Shown: one piece after another, positions 54,868 to 62,938 of the stretch | Position numbering within the stretch: position 1 is the stretch's first letter | Layout of the letters: the number at the start of each line of letters is the position of its first letter | From: Streptomyces olivaceoviridis | Lineage (GTDB): Bacteria; Actinomycetota; Actinomycetes; Streptomycetales; Streptomycetaceae | DNA length: 64,000 bases | Direction: 5' to 3' | Assembly: GCF_014650115.1 (NCBI RefSeq) | Contig: NZ_BMUI01000003.1 | Coordinates: 496,001 to 560,000 of the forward strand | Program-made: the position numbers and the translations under genes | The notes under the pieces: model-generated | The model's database searches: none | What the model saw: only the letters and a program-made list of their open reading frames with translations | Told to the model about the DNA's origin: nothing

Positions 54868-56439
54868 ATGGAACGGCGTACGTTCATCTCGGGCGGCGCG
54901 GCCGCCCTCGCAGCGACCGCACTCACCGCGTGCGGTGCGGGCGGGGGTTCGTCCGCCCCCGCGGCGGACCACCCCGGTACGCCGTCGCGCGCGACCTCGC
55001 TGCCGGCCCTCCGGACCACCAGCGCGACCGCCGCCGCGAACTGGGCGGCCCTCGGCCGTGACCTGGACGGCTCCCTGGTGCGGCCCGGCGACGGGAGCTG
55101 GACGACCGCCCACCAGCTCTACAACACCCGCTTCGACGGGCTGAAGCCCGCCGCGGTGGCCTACGTCGCGCACACCGCCGACATCCGCACCGCCCTCGCC
55201 TACGCCCACGCGCACGGCGTGAAGGTGTCCATACGCAACGGCGGCCACTCCTACGCCGGCTACTCCTCCGGCGACAACCGGCTGATCGTCGACGTGTCCC
55301 GGCTGAACCGGGTCCGGGCGAGCGGCGGCCAGGCCGTCGTCGGCGCCGGCGCCAAGCTGATCGACGTCTACCGCGCGCTGGCCGCGAAGGGCGTGACCAT
55401 ACCGGCGGGCTCCTGCCCCACCGTCGGCGTCTCCGGCCTGGTGCTCGGCGGCGGCCACGGCGTGGCCTCCCGCGCCTACGGCCTGACCTGCGACAGCCTC
55501 ACCCAGGCCACCCTGATCACCGCGGACGGCAAACAGCTCACGGCGAACGCGAGCACCAACAAGGACCTGTTCTGGGCGCTGCGCGGCGCCGGCAACGGCA
55601 ACTTCGGCGTCGTCACCGAGCTCCAGTTCCGGACCCATGCCGCACCGCAGGCCGTGACCGCCTACCTGACCTGGCCGTGGGCCAACGCCGCCAAGGTGCT
55701 GACGGCGTGGCAGGAGTGGGGCCCGAGCCAGCCCGACGAGATCTGGTCCTCCCTGCACCTGGAGTGCTCCCCGGGCCGCACCCCGGCCGTCTCGGTGGCC
55801 TGCTTCTCCCTCGGCACCTACGGCGAGCTCCAGAACGCCGTGGACCGCCTGGCCCACCTGGCGGGCGCCGACGCCTCCTCCGTCTCCCTGCGCCGCCGGG
55901 GCTACGAGGAGGCCATGGAGATCTACGCCGGCTGCTCCTCCTTCTCCAGCGACGCCCAGTGCCATCTGCCCGGCTCCACCCCGGGCCGCTCCCCGCAGGG
56001 CAGGCTCGGCCGCGAGACGTACGCGGCCCGTTCCGACTTCTTCGACCGCTCGCTGTCCGCGGCCGGCATCCAGGCCGTGCTGAAGCAGATCGCCGCGGTG
56101 CGGGGCGGCGCGGGCAGCATCGCGTTCACCGCGCTCGGCGGCGCGGTCAACCGGGTCTCCCCCACCGCGACGGCCTTCGTCCACCGCCGCTCGCGGATGC
56201 TGGCCCAGTACATCGCCTCCTGGGGCGCTGGGGCCTCCGGCTCCACCGCCCAGTCCTGGCTGACCGCCGCGCACCAGGCGATGCAGCCGTACGCCTCGGG
56301 CGCCGCCTACCAGAACTACAGCGACCCGACGCTGAAGGACTGGAAGAAGGCGTACTACGGGGACGCGGCGGCCCGGCTGGCCAAGGTGAAGCAGCAGTAC
56401 GACCCCCAGCGCTTCTTCTCCTACGCGCAGGGTCTTTAG
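54868..56439 (+). CDS. Bicovalent FAD-linked oxidase, Tat-exported lipoprotein
   Basis: A 523-residue berberine-bridge-enzyme-like oxidase. Export signal MERRTFISGGAAALAATALT combines twin Arg with lipobox LTAC. The FAD domain has the two probable flavin-attachment residues: His in NGGHSYAGYS and Cys in AYGLTCDS. C-terminal BBE motif NYSDPTL, then YDPQRFF. Such enzymes oxidise sugars, alkaloids or tailoring intermediates; substrate unknown. No biosynthetic cluster surrounds it. Start from GAGGAAAGG upstream of ATG 54868. Confidence 0.92.
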   Translation: MERRTFISGGAAALAATALTACGAGGGSSAPAADHPGTPSRATSLPALRTTSATAAANWAALGRDLDGSLVRPGDGSWTTAHQLYNTRFDGLKPAAVAYVAHTADIRTALAYAHAHGVKVSIRNGGHSYAGYSSGDNRLIVDVSRLNRVRASGGQAVVGAGAKLIDVYRALAAKGVTIPAGSCPTVGVSGLVLGGGHGVASRAYGLTCDSLTQATLITADGKQLTANASTNKDLFWALRGAGNGNFGVVTELQFRTHAAPQAVTAYLTWPWANAAKVLTAWQEWGPSQPDEIWSSLHLECSPGRTPAVSVACFSLGTYGELQNAVDRLAHLAGADASSVSLRRRGYEEAMEIYAGCSSFSSDAQCHLPGSTPGRSPQGRLGRETYAARSDFFDRSLSAAGIQAVLKQIAAVRGGAGSIAFTALGGAVNRVSPTATAFVHRRSRMLAQYIASWGAGASGSTAQSWLTAAHQAMQPYASGAAYQNYSDPTLKDWKKAYYGDAAARLAKVKQQYDPQRFFSYAQGL

Positions 56440-56486
56440 CGGTCCAACGCGCAGGGTCCGTGAGCGGGTCCTGCGCGCGGGGTCGT

Positions 56487-56509
56487 AGCGGGCGGGGTCC
56501 CCGCCCGCT
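56487..56509. terminator. Hairpin between the FAD oxidase and PAP2 genes
   Basis: AGCGGGCGGGG-T-CCCCGCCCGCT, an almost perfect palindrome between convergent stops; usable as a bidirectional terminator. Confidence 0.7.
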
Positions 56510-56541
56510 GGGCGGCCGTCGGGACCCCGGGCCGCGAGGTC

Positions 56542-57249
56542 CTAGGCCGCGAGGTCCCGTTCCTCGGTGTCCAGGGGCTTGCGGGCGCTGGGCAGCAGGG
56601 CGTTGTCCCGGCCGCCGGCCGCCGCGGACCGCCGCCGCACGAGCCAGCCGGCGCGCGGCGAGCGCTCCACGGCCCGCATCAGCGGGGTGAGCAGGGCCGT
56701 GGCCGGCGGGGACAGCAGCAGGACGACCGCCGTACCGAGGGCGAAGCCGCCGACGACGTCCGTCGGGTAGTGCACGCCCATGTAGACCCGGCAGAAGCCC
56801 TCCAGCAGGGCCAGGCCGATGCCGGCGAGGCCGAAGCGGCGGTGGGCGACGAAGAGCCCCACGCCGAGCGCCATGGTGATCGTCGCGTGGTCGCTGACGA
56901 AGGAGAAGTCGGTCTTGCCGGAGACGAGGACGTCCAGGCCCTGGTGGTCCACGAAGGGGCGGGGGCGCTCCACGAAACCCCGTATCGGCACGTTCACCAG
57001 CACCGCGAGACCGGCCGCGAGCGGCGCCCACACCAACGCGGCCACCGAGGGCGCGGCATCCTCGCCGCCCCGGCGCCGCACGGACCACCAGCACCACAGG
57101 ATCAGCAGCACCATGGCGAGCAGCAGGCCGTACTCACCGACGAACTCCATGACCCGGTCGAACCAGTGCGGTGCGTCCTTGGCCAGGCCGTTGATGTCGT
57201 AGAGCAGCTCGACGTCGGGGTTCGATCCGGATTCGGCGAGTACAGCCAT
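56542..57249 (-). CDS. PAP2-superfamily phosphatase (BcrC-like)
   Basis: A 235-residue membrane phosphatase with about five spans. PAP2 motifs: C1 RGFVERPRPF, C2 SFVSDHATITM (normally PSxH; here V-S-D-H with the catalytic His), C3 RVYMGVHYPTDVVGG. It resembles undecaprenyl-diphosphatases of the BcrC type that recycle the cell-wall carrier lipid, or other lipid phosphatases. ATG at 57249 chosen; the longer frame adds an Arg-rich 12 residues. Confidence 0.92.
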   Translation of the reverse strand: MAVLAESGSNPDVELLYDINGLAKDAPHWFDRVMEFVGEYGLLLAMVLLILWCWWSVRRRGGEDAAPSVAALVWAPLAAGLAVLVNVPIRGFVERPRPFVDHQGLDVLVSGKTDFSFVSDHATITMALGVGLFVAHRRFGLAGIGLALLEGFCRVYMGVHYPTDVVGGFALGTAVVLLLSPPATALLTPLMRAVERSPRAGWLVRRRSAAAGGRDNALLPSARKPLDTEERDLAA

Positions 57250-57479
57250 CGTGCTGCGGCCCCTTCGTCGTCTTCCCGGACGCACCTCGTGTGCGTCGCT
57301 CCTGCCCCCCGTGGTTCGTAGATCCGCTTCCGCTGCACTGCCGCACTGACGTCCGCTCGGCTACGTCAACAGGAACGCATGCCCACCGCCCATACGTTCC
57401 ACTCTCCACTGAATGATCACGCAGACGTTATCGAAGAGAGACTCATCGCCCCAGCTCAGGGGAGGGGTTCACGCTCGGT

Positions 57480-58481
57480 TCACACCCTCGTGGGAAGTGC
57501 TTTCGCGCCATCTTCGGTGACCCTGGTGGCGCCGAAGTAGTCGGGGGTGTCGATGGGGTCGAACCGGATCACGGCGCCCGTGCGCGGGGCGTCGATCATG
57601 TATCCGCCGCCGACGTAGATGCCGACGTGCCGGATGGCCCGGGAGTCGGTGAGGTCGTCGGAGAAGAACACCAGGTCGCCCGGGAGCAGTTGGTCCCGGG
57701 AGGGGTGCGGACCGGCGTTGTACTGGTCGTTGGCCACGCGCGGCAGGGTGATCCCGACCTTCTCGTACGCGGCCTTGGTCAGCCCCGAGCAGTCGAAGCG
57801 CCCGCCCTGGTCGGCGGTGCCGTTGCCGCCCCACAGGTACGGCGTGCCGAGCTTGCTCTGCGCGAAGCCGATGGCGCCGGCGGCCTGCCGGGTGGGGTCG
57901 ATCCGGGTGACCGGCGCGGCGAAGCTCTTCTCCAGGCTGCGGATCCGCTGGACGTAGTTCCGCGTCTCGCTGATGGCCGGAACCCCGCCCGCCCGGATGA
58001 CGCGGTAGGCGCCCGCGTTGTAGGCGGCGAGCATGTTGTCGGAGACGTTCCCCGGCACGTCCTTCACGTACTTCGCCAGCTCGCAGTCGTACGAGGCGGC
58101 CGACGGGATGGCGTCGTCCGGATCCCAGATGTCCCGCTTGCCGTCCCCGTCGCCGTCGATCCCGTGGGTCGCCCAGGTGCTCGGGATGAACTGCGCGATC
58201 CCGCGGGCGTCGGCCGGGCTGACGACGGTCGGGTTCCAGCCACTCTCCTGGTAGAGCTGCGCGGCGAGCAGCGCCGGACTCAGCGCCGGGCACAGGTTGC
58301 CCCACTTCTGCACCAGCGACTTGTAGGCGGCCGGAACGGCCCCCTTGGCCAGCCCCCGGCTCGCCGAGGTCACCCCGCCGAGCAGGTTCCCGGCCACCAG
58401 ATACACCCCGACGACGAGCAGCATGACGAAGCCCATGCCGAGCCCGACGGCCGCCTCACCGATCACCCATACCTTCCGCAC
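57480..58481 (-). CDS. Bifunctional lytic transglycosylase/NlpC-P60 endopeptidase
   Basis: A 333-residue exported wall hydrolase. N-terminal membrane anchor (GEAAVGLGMGFVMLLVVGVY). SLT-like domain with catalytic Glu in LLAAQLYQESGWNP, IAQFIPSTWATHG and MLAAYNAG. C-terminal NlpC/P60 with Cys in RFDCSGLTK, His in IRHVGIYVG. Domain pairs of this sort accompany conjugation/type IV-like systems (VirB1 role) as well as growth. The membrane cluster starting at 61663 makes the former plausible. Confidence 0.94.
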   Translation of the reverse strand: MRKVWVIGEAAVGLGMGFVMLLVVGVYLVAGNLLGGVTSASRGLAKGAVPAAYKSLVQKWGNLCPALSPALLAAQLYQESGWNPTVVSPADARGIAQFIPSTWATHGIDGDGDGKRDIWDPDDAIPSAASYDCELAKYVKDVPGNVSDNMLAAYNAGAYRVIRAGGVPAISETRNYVQRIRSLEKSFAAPVTRIDPTRQAAGAIGFAQSKLGTPYLWGGNGTADQGGRFDCSGLTKAAYEKVGITLPRVANDQYNAGPHPSRDQLLPGDLVFFSDDLTDSRAIRHVGIYVGGGYMIDAPRTGAVIRFDPIDTPDYFGATRVTEDGAKALPTRV

Positions 58482-58582
58482 GGTTCAACTTTCCCCCATG
58501 CGGGCGCGGTTCAAGTCCATTTGTGCGCGAAGTGGCGGCATTTCACGGGTGGCGAGGCGCAGGTGACGTGCCCTCAGCCCGC

Positions 58583-59353
58583 TCAGCGACCGGCCGTGGC
58601 GTCCCGGTACAGCTCCGCCGCCTCGCCGCCCAGGGCCACGCTGTACGACGTGTCCGCCGTGGAGCCGCCCTCTTCATGGCCGCCGAGTACGCCGACGACC
58701 TGGCCGTCACCGTTGACCCAGGGGCTGCCGCTGGTGCCGCTGGTGAAGTCCGGGCAGTCGATGCGCTGTTGGGTACGGCTGTGCGGGACCGGTCTGTTGG
58801 TGCAGCTGATGGGCACCTCGCGGGAGTCGGGGTAGCCGGTGACGGTGACCGCGGTGGCACCGGTGGCCACCCCGGTCGTGAACCGGTTGGCGCCGACCAC
58901 GTCCTCCAGCCGGTCGCCGTCCCGCGCGCCGACGACGGCGAAGGCGACGTCGCTGTCCTCGTCCTGCCCCTTGGCCCACCCGTCCGGCAGGAACCGCCGC
59001 GTCACCTTCCACACCCCGTACGGCGCCCGCCCGTCCCGGTAGCCCGGCACGAACACCAGATCGCCGTCGGCGCCGGCCACGCAGTGCGCCGCGGTGACGA
59101 TCAGATCGCCCCGCGGGCTGTGCACCACGGAGGCGGTGCAGAAGTGGCCGCCGGCGAGCCTGTCCGCCCGGTCCGCGTCGAACAGCGCGCCCACCCGCGC
59201 GCTGTGCCGGGTCGCGACGGTGTCGGCGGTGACCCCGAGGGGCCCCCGCCCGTCGTCCGCGGCGGCCACGGAGGCCGATGTCACCGCCAACAGCACCACA
59301 GCGCCGAGCAACGCGGGCCGTGAGGTGACCGAGATGCGTGAGGTGCGCTTCAT
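58583..59353 (-). CDS. Secreted trypsin-like serine protease
   Basis: A 256-residue exported protease: signal RPALLGAVVLLAVTSASVAA cleaved near AAA-DD, catalytic His in VTAAHCVAG, Asp in DEDSDVAFAV, Ser in GTSGSPWVNG. One Cys pair around the His loop. Probably a V8/trypsin-like secreted protease of unknown target. ATG 59353 is used; the upstream extension lacks signal features. Confidence 0.93.
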   Translation of the reverse strand: MKRTSRISVTSRPALLGAVVLLAVTSASVAAADDGRGPLGVTADTVATRHSARVGALFDADRADRLAGGHFCTASVVHSPRGDLIVTAAHCVAGADGDLVFVPGYRDGRAPYGVWKVTRRFLPDGWAKGQDEDSDVAFAVVGARDGDRLEDVVGANRFTTGVATGATAVTVTGYPDSREVPISCTNRPVPHSRTQQRIDCPDFTSGTSGSPWVNGDGQVVGVLGGHEEGGSTADTSYSVALGGEAAELYRDATAGR

Positions 59354-59526
59354 CAGGCCCCACTCTGTCCGACGAAGGTGAGAATCCCGTTCCGGCTTCA
59401 CTGAGATTTTCCTGTGAAACCTCCGCTTCCCCCTCGTAGCCGATCGGAACCTCACCATCACTCCACCGCGCCGTTCCGCCCGGCGCGCTCAGCGGGCCCG
59501 GGCACCGGCGGGAGCGACGCCCCCGG

Positions 59527-60453
59527 TCACCGCACCGTCGCCGTGAGCGGCCACTCCACGCCCGTCAGCTCCTCCGAGAGCGTCCACAGCCGCCGGGCCG
59601 CGGCCGGGTCGCTCGCCGCGGCACTGCGGCCGACCAGGGTCGGGGCACCGCGCATCTCGGCGGGACCGTCGGGGCCGACGTAGGACGCGCCGGGCAGGTT
59701 CTGGGTGGCCGCGTAGAGGGTGGGCAGGGCGCCGGCCTCGTCGTCCTGGGCGAGGAACAGGTTGCCGGCCCGCATGAACAGGCGGGTGAACGGGGTGGCG
59801 GTGCGGCTCTGGAGGTTGGTCGCCGCCCAGCCGGGATGCGCCGCCAGGGCCCGTACGGCCGACCCGGCCTCCGTCAGGCGCCGCTGGAGCTCCAGGGTGA
59901 AGAGCAGGTTGGCCAGCTTGGACTGGGCGTAGGCGCGCGTGGGGCTGTAGTTCCCGCGCAGGTTCACGTTCTCGAAGTGGATCCTCCGGTCGCCCATGCG
60001 GTGCGCGCCGGACGCCACGGTCACCACCCGGTCGGTGATCCGGGGCAGCAGCAGGGTGGTCAGCGCGAAGTGTCCCAGGTGGTTGGTGCCGAACTGCAAC
60101 TCGAAGCCCTGCTTGGTGCGCTGTTCCGGCACCATCATCACGCCCGCGTTGTTGATCAGCAGATCCAGCGGGCGGTCCCAGCCGGCGGCGAACTCGCGCA
60201 CCGAGTCGAGGTCCGCCAGGTCCAGCCGGCGCACCTCGGTGCTGCCGGCCACCCGTGCCGCCGCGGCACCGCCCCGGGCGAGGTCCCGCACGGCGAGCAC
60301 CACATGCGCCCCGGCGCCGGCCAGCGCCCGCGCGGCGGTGAGGCCGATGCCGCTGTTGGCGCCGGTGACGACGGCCGTACGGCCGGTCAGGTCGGGGAGA
60401 CGGGTCGCGTTCCACTTGCCGCGCTTGCCGCGCGCTTCGGTCGTGTCAGCCAT
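59527..60453 (-). CDS. Short-chain dehydrogenase/reductase (retinol dehydrogenase-like)
   Basis: A 308-residue classical SDR: cofactor TGANSGIG (30-37), NNAG, catalytic Ser in VASGAHRMG and YAQSKLANL. Resembles the retinol dehydrogenase/WWOX-like bacterial group. Substrate not known. Divergent from the TetR gene at 60525, with repeats between. Confidence 0.94.
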   Translation of the reverse strand: MADTTEARGKRGKWNATRLPDLTGRTAVVTGANSGIGLTAARALAGAGAHVVLAVRDLARGGAAAARVAGSTEVRRLDLADLDSVREFAAGWDRPLDLLINNAGVMMVPEQRTKQGFELQFGTNHLGHFALTTLLLPRITDRVVTVASGAHRMGDRRIHFENVNLRGNYSPTRAYAQSKLANLLFTLELQRRLTEAGSAVRALAAHPGWAATNLQSRTATPFTRLFMRAGNLFLAQDDEAGALPTLYAATQNLPGASYVGPDGPAEMRGAPTLVGRSAAASDPAAARRLWTLSEELTGVEWPLTATVR

Positions 60454-60480
60454 GGGCTCAATGTAGGCAGCGCCAACAAT

Positions 60481-60514
60481 GCTGTCAATGACAACAAAGC
60501 TGACGATGGCAACA
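60481..60514. promoter_or_regulatory. Operator-like repeats between SDR and TetR genes
   Basis: Direct repeat GCTGTCAATGACAACA (60481-60496) and GCTGACGATGGCAACA (60499-60514), 12 of 16 identical, with palindrome TGTCA-A-TGACA at 60483-60493. It fills the 71-bp gap; likely TetR binding region. Confidence 0.6.
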
Positions 60515-60524
60515 TCGAGATACG

Positions 60525-61127
60525 ATGACGCGCATGTCCGCACCCCGCCCCTACCACCACGGAGACCTGCGCGCCGCCCTGCTCAAGAGCGCCGAGCGCA
60601 CTCTGCGCGACAGGGGGGTCGGCGCGCTCTCCCTGCGCGAGCTGGCCCGGGACGTGGGCGTGAGCCACGCCGCCCCCGGCCGGCACTTCAAGGACAAGCA
60701 GACCCTGCTCGACGCCCTGGCGCTGGACGGCTACGAGCGCATGAACCGGGCCCTGGCCGCCGCCGACCGCCCGGACCGGCCCTTCGAGGAGCGGATGACC
60801 GCCCTCGCCCGCGCCTACCTCGGCTTCGCTGTCGAGAACCCCGAACTGCTGGAGCTGATGTTCGCGCGCAAGCACGACCCCGACAGCTCCGCCCAGCTCG
60901 CCGCGGCCGTCGACCACTCCCTCGGCACCTTCACCCGGCTGGTCGCGGACGCCCAGGAACAGGGCGAGATCGTCCAGGGCGACCCCGAGCGCCTCACCAC
61001 GGTCGCCGCCGCGAGCCTGCACGGCCTGGCCGCCCTGATCGCCGGCTGCGCGCTCGACGCGGAGGAGACCCTGGCCGGCCTGGACACCCACGTCCACCTA
61101 CTGCTGCACGGCCTACGCCCCCGCTAG
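60525..61127 (+). CDS. TetR-family regulator
   Basis: A 200-residue regulator of the AcrR-like group, HTH at about 18-62 ([20 protein letters not shown]), C-terminal domain of the TetR_C_13/33 type ([16 protein letters not shown]). Divergently linked to the SDR gene, so it presumably represses it. Met4 (60534) is an alternative start. Confidence 0.93.
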   Translation: MTRMSAPRPYHHGDLRAALLKSAERTLRDRGVGALSLRELARDVGVSHAAPGRHFKDKQTLLDALALDGYERMNRALAAADRPDRPFEERMTALARAYLGFAVENPELLELMFARKHDPDSSAQLAAAVDHSLGTFTRLVADAQEQGEIVQGDPERLTTVAAASLHGLAALIAGCALDAEETLAGLDTHVHLLLHGLRPR

Positions 61128-61662
61128 CCGCCCCGCCGGCCGGCTACGGCGCCGAGTACCCAGCCGCCTCCACGTACGCCTCCGCGGCGGCCGACCCCGG
61201 GACCGGCGTCCACGCCCTGGCCGACACCCCGTCAAGCGGCGGCTGTCCGGCCGAGTTCCCGTACGCGGCCGCCGGCGCCTCCGCCCCGAACGACGTCACC
61301 AGCGGCAACAACGGCAACCGCTCCACCAGCCACCTCCGCACGGCCGGGTCGGACCACGACGGCCCCACCGGCTGAGCACCCCTCGCGGACGGACGGTCCA
61401 CGGCACCCAGCCGTGGCCCGATTTCCCGTCCCCCCGTGAGAACATCGACGCGACGCGTCACCCGACCGGTTCCGCTCCGACCTCGTTGCCCAGCGTGACC
61501 TGCCGTGATACACAGAGTGACCGCACAGGTCGTTCGTACGAAACCCGCCAGTCAATGACGTCAAGTCGACATACGTTGGCGGCGTTGTCGGCGACAATGG
61601 GGCCTGACCTCTGCACACCGCAGGGGCACTCACGGAACTACCCACCAGGGGCGGTGACTTAC
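61128..61662. other. Interval between the TetR gene and the right-hand membrane cluster
   Basis: Apart from the possible minus-strand small frame at 61144-61368, nothing coding is seen. The right half (61486-61662) is less GC-rich and presumably carries the promoter and leader of the membrane cluster. AGGGGCGGTG lies just before the 61663 start. Confidence 0.5.
61144..61368 (-). CDS. Possible small protein (74 codons)
   Basis: A GTG-started frame with very strong third-position GC (nearly every codon) reading VGPSWSDPAVRRWLVERLPL, then SFGAEAPAAAYGNSAGQPPL and WTPVPGSAAAEAYVEAAGYS. Bias drops upstream of 61368. No family recognised, no strong ribosome binding site. It could be the 3' remnant of a larger gene. 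Confidence 0.4.
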   Translation of the reverse strand: MGPSWSDPAVRRWLVERLPLLPLVTSFGAEAPAAAYGNSAGQPPLDGVSARAWTPVPGSAAAEAYVEAAGYSAP

Positions 61663-61971
61663 ATGCTCTTTGCGGCCGACAAGGGAGACATCAACACCAT
61701 CATCGGCGGGATCGCTCCGGACTGGGGCCCCTTCGGCAGCCTGGGCAACGAGGCCAAGGTGATGATCGAGGTGGTCATGGCCGTGGCCATCCTCCTCTGC
61801 CTCGGCATCGCGGTATGGGGCGCGGCGAAGCAGCGCATCGGCGCCACGGCCCTCCGGGACACCTTCAGCGCCGAACAGGGCAAGGGCCTCATCATCGCGG
61901 GCCTCACCGGGGTGTTCATCATCGGATCCCTGGGCACCCTGTTCACGATCGTGTACGGCATGGCGGTCTGA
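61663..61971 (+). CDS. Small two-span membrane protein (VirB2/TrbC-like topology)
   Basis: A 102-residue protein: short N-terminal segment (MLFAADKGDINTIIGG), then spans at about 36-55 (IEVVMAVAILLCLGIAVWGA) and 76-99 (LIIAGLTGVFIIGSLGTLFT) with a basic loop between. Size and two-span hairpin match TrbC/VirB2 pilin-like proteins, but no diagnostic motif. First gene of the right-hand cluster. Confidence 0.85.
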   Translation: MLFAADKGDINTIIGGIAPDWGPFGSLGNEAKVMIEVVMAVAILLCLGIAVWGAAKQRIGATALRDTFSAEQGKGLIIAGLTGVFIIGSLGTLFTIVYGMAV

Positions 61972-62113
61972 CCCCGTCCCCTCCACCCCACCCACCCGTC
62001 GTGCCCACCGGCTGAGGTTGCGTCTCCCTGATGTCGAGTCACCACACCGCGCCCCCGCGGGAACCAGCACGGCTACCGTCGTATGCCTACGAGGGTGAGG
62101 GAGCGCACACGGC

Positions 62114-62938
62114 ATGAGTCCCGGAGACGAACAGGGTTACGACTACCCCGAGACGGGCCACACCCGCACCCGCCTCCCCGACCCCGACCCCTACGGCGGC
62201 GCCCCCCGCCGCCCCCACCGCTCCTCCTCCCGCAGCCTGGTCACGGTGGTAGGCGTGGTAGTCCTCCTCATCGCAGCCATCGCCTTCGCGAACCGCGGGG
62301 GCGACTCACCGGGTGACGAGGCGTCGGGGAAGGGCACCAAGCCCGAAACATCCTCGACAGCCCCCTCGGGCACCCGCCCGGTCGAAACAAGAACCGGCAC
62401 CATCCCTTCGGGCTTCGCCCACACAGCCCAGGGAGCGGAGAGCGCGGCGGCGAACTACGCCGTGGCGTTGGGGTCGGCCGACATGTTCAACAAGGCTGGT
62501 CGCGACACCATCCTGCGGTCCGTCATGGCGCCTTCTCAGGTGACCAGTTCGGAGTCGGCGTTCGACAAGGCGTACACCCCCGCCTTCAGCAAGAGCCTCG
62601 GTCTGAACGACGACGGCACCGCTCCGAAGGGCTACACGTTCGTCTCCCGCACGAGCCCCATCGGCACCAAGGTCACCGAGTCCTCCGACAACACGGCCAC
62701 GGTCGAGGTCTGGTGCAGCGGTCTGCTCGGCCTCGCGGGCGAGAATTCCACGAATCCGGTCACCAACAGCTGGTTCACCATCACGATGAAACTCGAGTGG
62801 GCCGCCGGCGACTGGAAGATCATCACGCATTCCCAGAAGGAGGGCCCTGCACCTGTACCCGGTGACGACAGGGCCTCCAGTTCCGATGAGATGTCCAAGG
62901 CTGTCGATGAGTACGGAGGGTTCACCTATGCCCGCTAA
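62114..62938 (+). CDS. Single-pass membrane protein with NTF2-like domain (VirB8/TcpC-like)
   Basis: A 274-residue bitopic protein: hydrophilic N-terminus, span at about 42-60 (LVTVVGVVVLLIAAIAFA), a Ser/Thr linker, and an exported domain of ~170 residues (SAAANYAVALGSADMFNKAG, VEVWCSGLLGLAG, WFTITMKLEWAAGDWKII) that looks NTF2-like, as in VirB8/TcpC of conjugative systems. Inference from topology and pattern. It overlaps the next gene by 11 bp. Confidence 0.8.
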   Translation: MSPGDEQGYDYPETGHTRTRLPDPDPYGGAPRRPHRSSSRSLVTVVGVVVLLIAAIAFANRGGDSPGDEASGKGTKPETSSTAPSGTRPVETRTGTIPSGFAHTAQGAESAAANYAVALGSADMFNKAGRDTILRSVMAPSQVTSSESAFDKAYTPAFSKSLGLNDDGTAPKGYTFVSRTSPIGTKVTESSDNTATVEVWCSGLLGLAGENSTNPVTNSWFTITMKLEWAAGDWKIITHSQKEGPAPVPGDDRASSSDEMSKAVDEYGGFTYAR

